The position numbers and the translations under genes were made by a program. Below are positions 63,633 through 64,000 of a stretch of DNA of 64,000 nucleotides, one piece after another. The notes under the pieces are model-generated. The model had not been told where the DNA came from, made no database searches, and saw nothing but the letters and a program-made list of their open reading frames with translations. Every line of letters starts with the position of its first letter. Position 1 is the first letter of the stretch. Source of the DNA: Salipaludibacillus sp. LMS25 (GTDB lineage Bacteria; Bacillota; Bacilli; Bacillales; Salisediminibacteriaceae); NCBI RefSeq assembly GCF_024362805.1, contig NZ_CP093299.1:620001-684000 (forward strand). The letters are read 5' to 3'.

Positions 63633-64000
63633 TTAAGAATACGTTACTTGGGAGCTTTCTTGTTCTTTTATTTTCTCAAGAACGTCATGTTCTATAGGTT
63701 CTAATGCTTCCAATGCAAGCTCTAAAGCTTCTTCATATAAATAATTTCTAAAGCGATCTTCAGCTTGTATAAGCTTAATATGAACGTGATCATATTGACT
63801 TCGATAACGATTTCCATATTGTATCGCTTTTTCAGAAAGATGGGCATGTTCAAGCGTCTTTTCTAACTCTGTTACACATTCATCCACTTGTTTGTCTGCT
63901 TGCTCGACTTTAAGGTTAATTTCTTTCATCGCTATTGGCATTTGATTTAAACCATCAGCAGCTGAACGTAAAAGTTTTTCCGCATCCTCAAGCCGCATCA
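63633..64000 (-). CDS. ezrA: Septation ring formation regulator EzrA, C-terminal part
   Basis: The last 122 or so residues of a helical protein; the frame is open to the window edge. Sequence such as RLEDAEKLLRSAADGLNQMP, VEQADKQVDECVTELEKTLE, AIQYGNRYRSQY and AEDRFRNYLYEEALELALEA matches the end of EzrA, a membrane protein with spectrin-like repeats that regulates FtsZ ring assembly. It lies a few bases before the broken membrane-protein gene, and near iscS-thiI as in B. subtilis. The N-terminus is outside the window. Confidence 0.88.
   Translation of the reverse strand, partial: MRLEDAEKLLRSAADGLNQMPIAMKEINLKVEQADKQVDECVTELEKTLEHAHLSEKAIQYGNRYRSQYDHVHIKLIQAEDRFRNYLYEEALELALEALEPIEHDVLEKIKEQESSQVTYS

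Overview
The window is chromosomal DNA of a low-GC, endospore-forming Bacillaceae bacterium. Spore genes (ytxC, ytrH, ytrI, ytvI, ytaF, ytfJ, an alpha/beta SASP), a thrS T-box, an L20 leader and the B. subtilis polA-to-ezrA gene order all support this. Moderate divergence from B. subtilis, an mqnC gene of the futalosine menaquinone route and very dense interspersed repeats suggest an alkaliphilic or haloalkaliphilic lineage (Alkalihalobacillus/Salipaludibacillus-like). That placement is inference. No rRNA, tRNA, prophage, IS transposase or CRISPR array was seen.

Layout. 1-6.1 kb: a TVP38-type membrane protein (partial), ysdA, infC-rpmI-rplT behind an L20-type leader, thrS behind a T-box, ytxC. 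6.1-7.6 kb: a gene-poor stretch with a nested repeat insertion. 7.6-12.7 kb: mqnC, dnaI, dnaB, nrdR, a DUF1499-like gene, speD. 13.3-25.4 kb: coaE, ytaF, mutM, polA, phoPR, then the TCA cluster citZ-icd-mdh. 26.3-40 kb: ytwI, ytvI, fxsA, pyk, pfkA, accDA, a GntR regulator, malic enzyme, dnaE. 40.5-46 kb: ytrH-ytrI, nrnA, ytpI, ytoI, an unknown lipoprotein, ytkL. 46.6-53.9 kb: an M24 peptidase, an unknown exported protein, an SDR-like protein, a universal stress protein with a small partner, ackA, ytxK, tpx. 54.2-64 kb: ytfJ-ytfI, yteJ, sppA, NAD kinase, ytcJ, sspA, iscS-thiI, a pseudogene, ezrA (partial). Most genes are on the minus strand, so the fork probably runs from high to low coordinates.

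The genes are mainly housekeeping: replication and repair (dnaI, dnaB, dnaE, polA, mutM), glycolysis and the carbon hub (pfkA, pyk, ytsJ, ackA, citZ, icd, mdh), fatty acid synthesis (accDA), cofactors (coaE, NAD kinase, thiI/iscS, mqnC), translation and sporulation.

The most unusual content is between the genes. Three interspersed repeat families fill many of the gaps. Families A and B (about 155 bp) share the left hairpin and the same two-tier second hairpin, but with different, mutually compensating stem sequences. This is what a conserved folded element would show. Collapsed copies look like deletions between short direct repeats inside the element. One collapsed copy has broken a gene downstream of ezrA, and one copy is split by a MITE-like insertion. 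Family C (up to about 245 bp) is more decayed. Other points are a probable ATC start for infC, an SDR-like protein lacking the catalytic Tyr, and an isolated mqnC.
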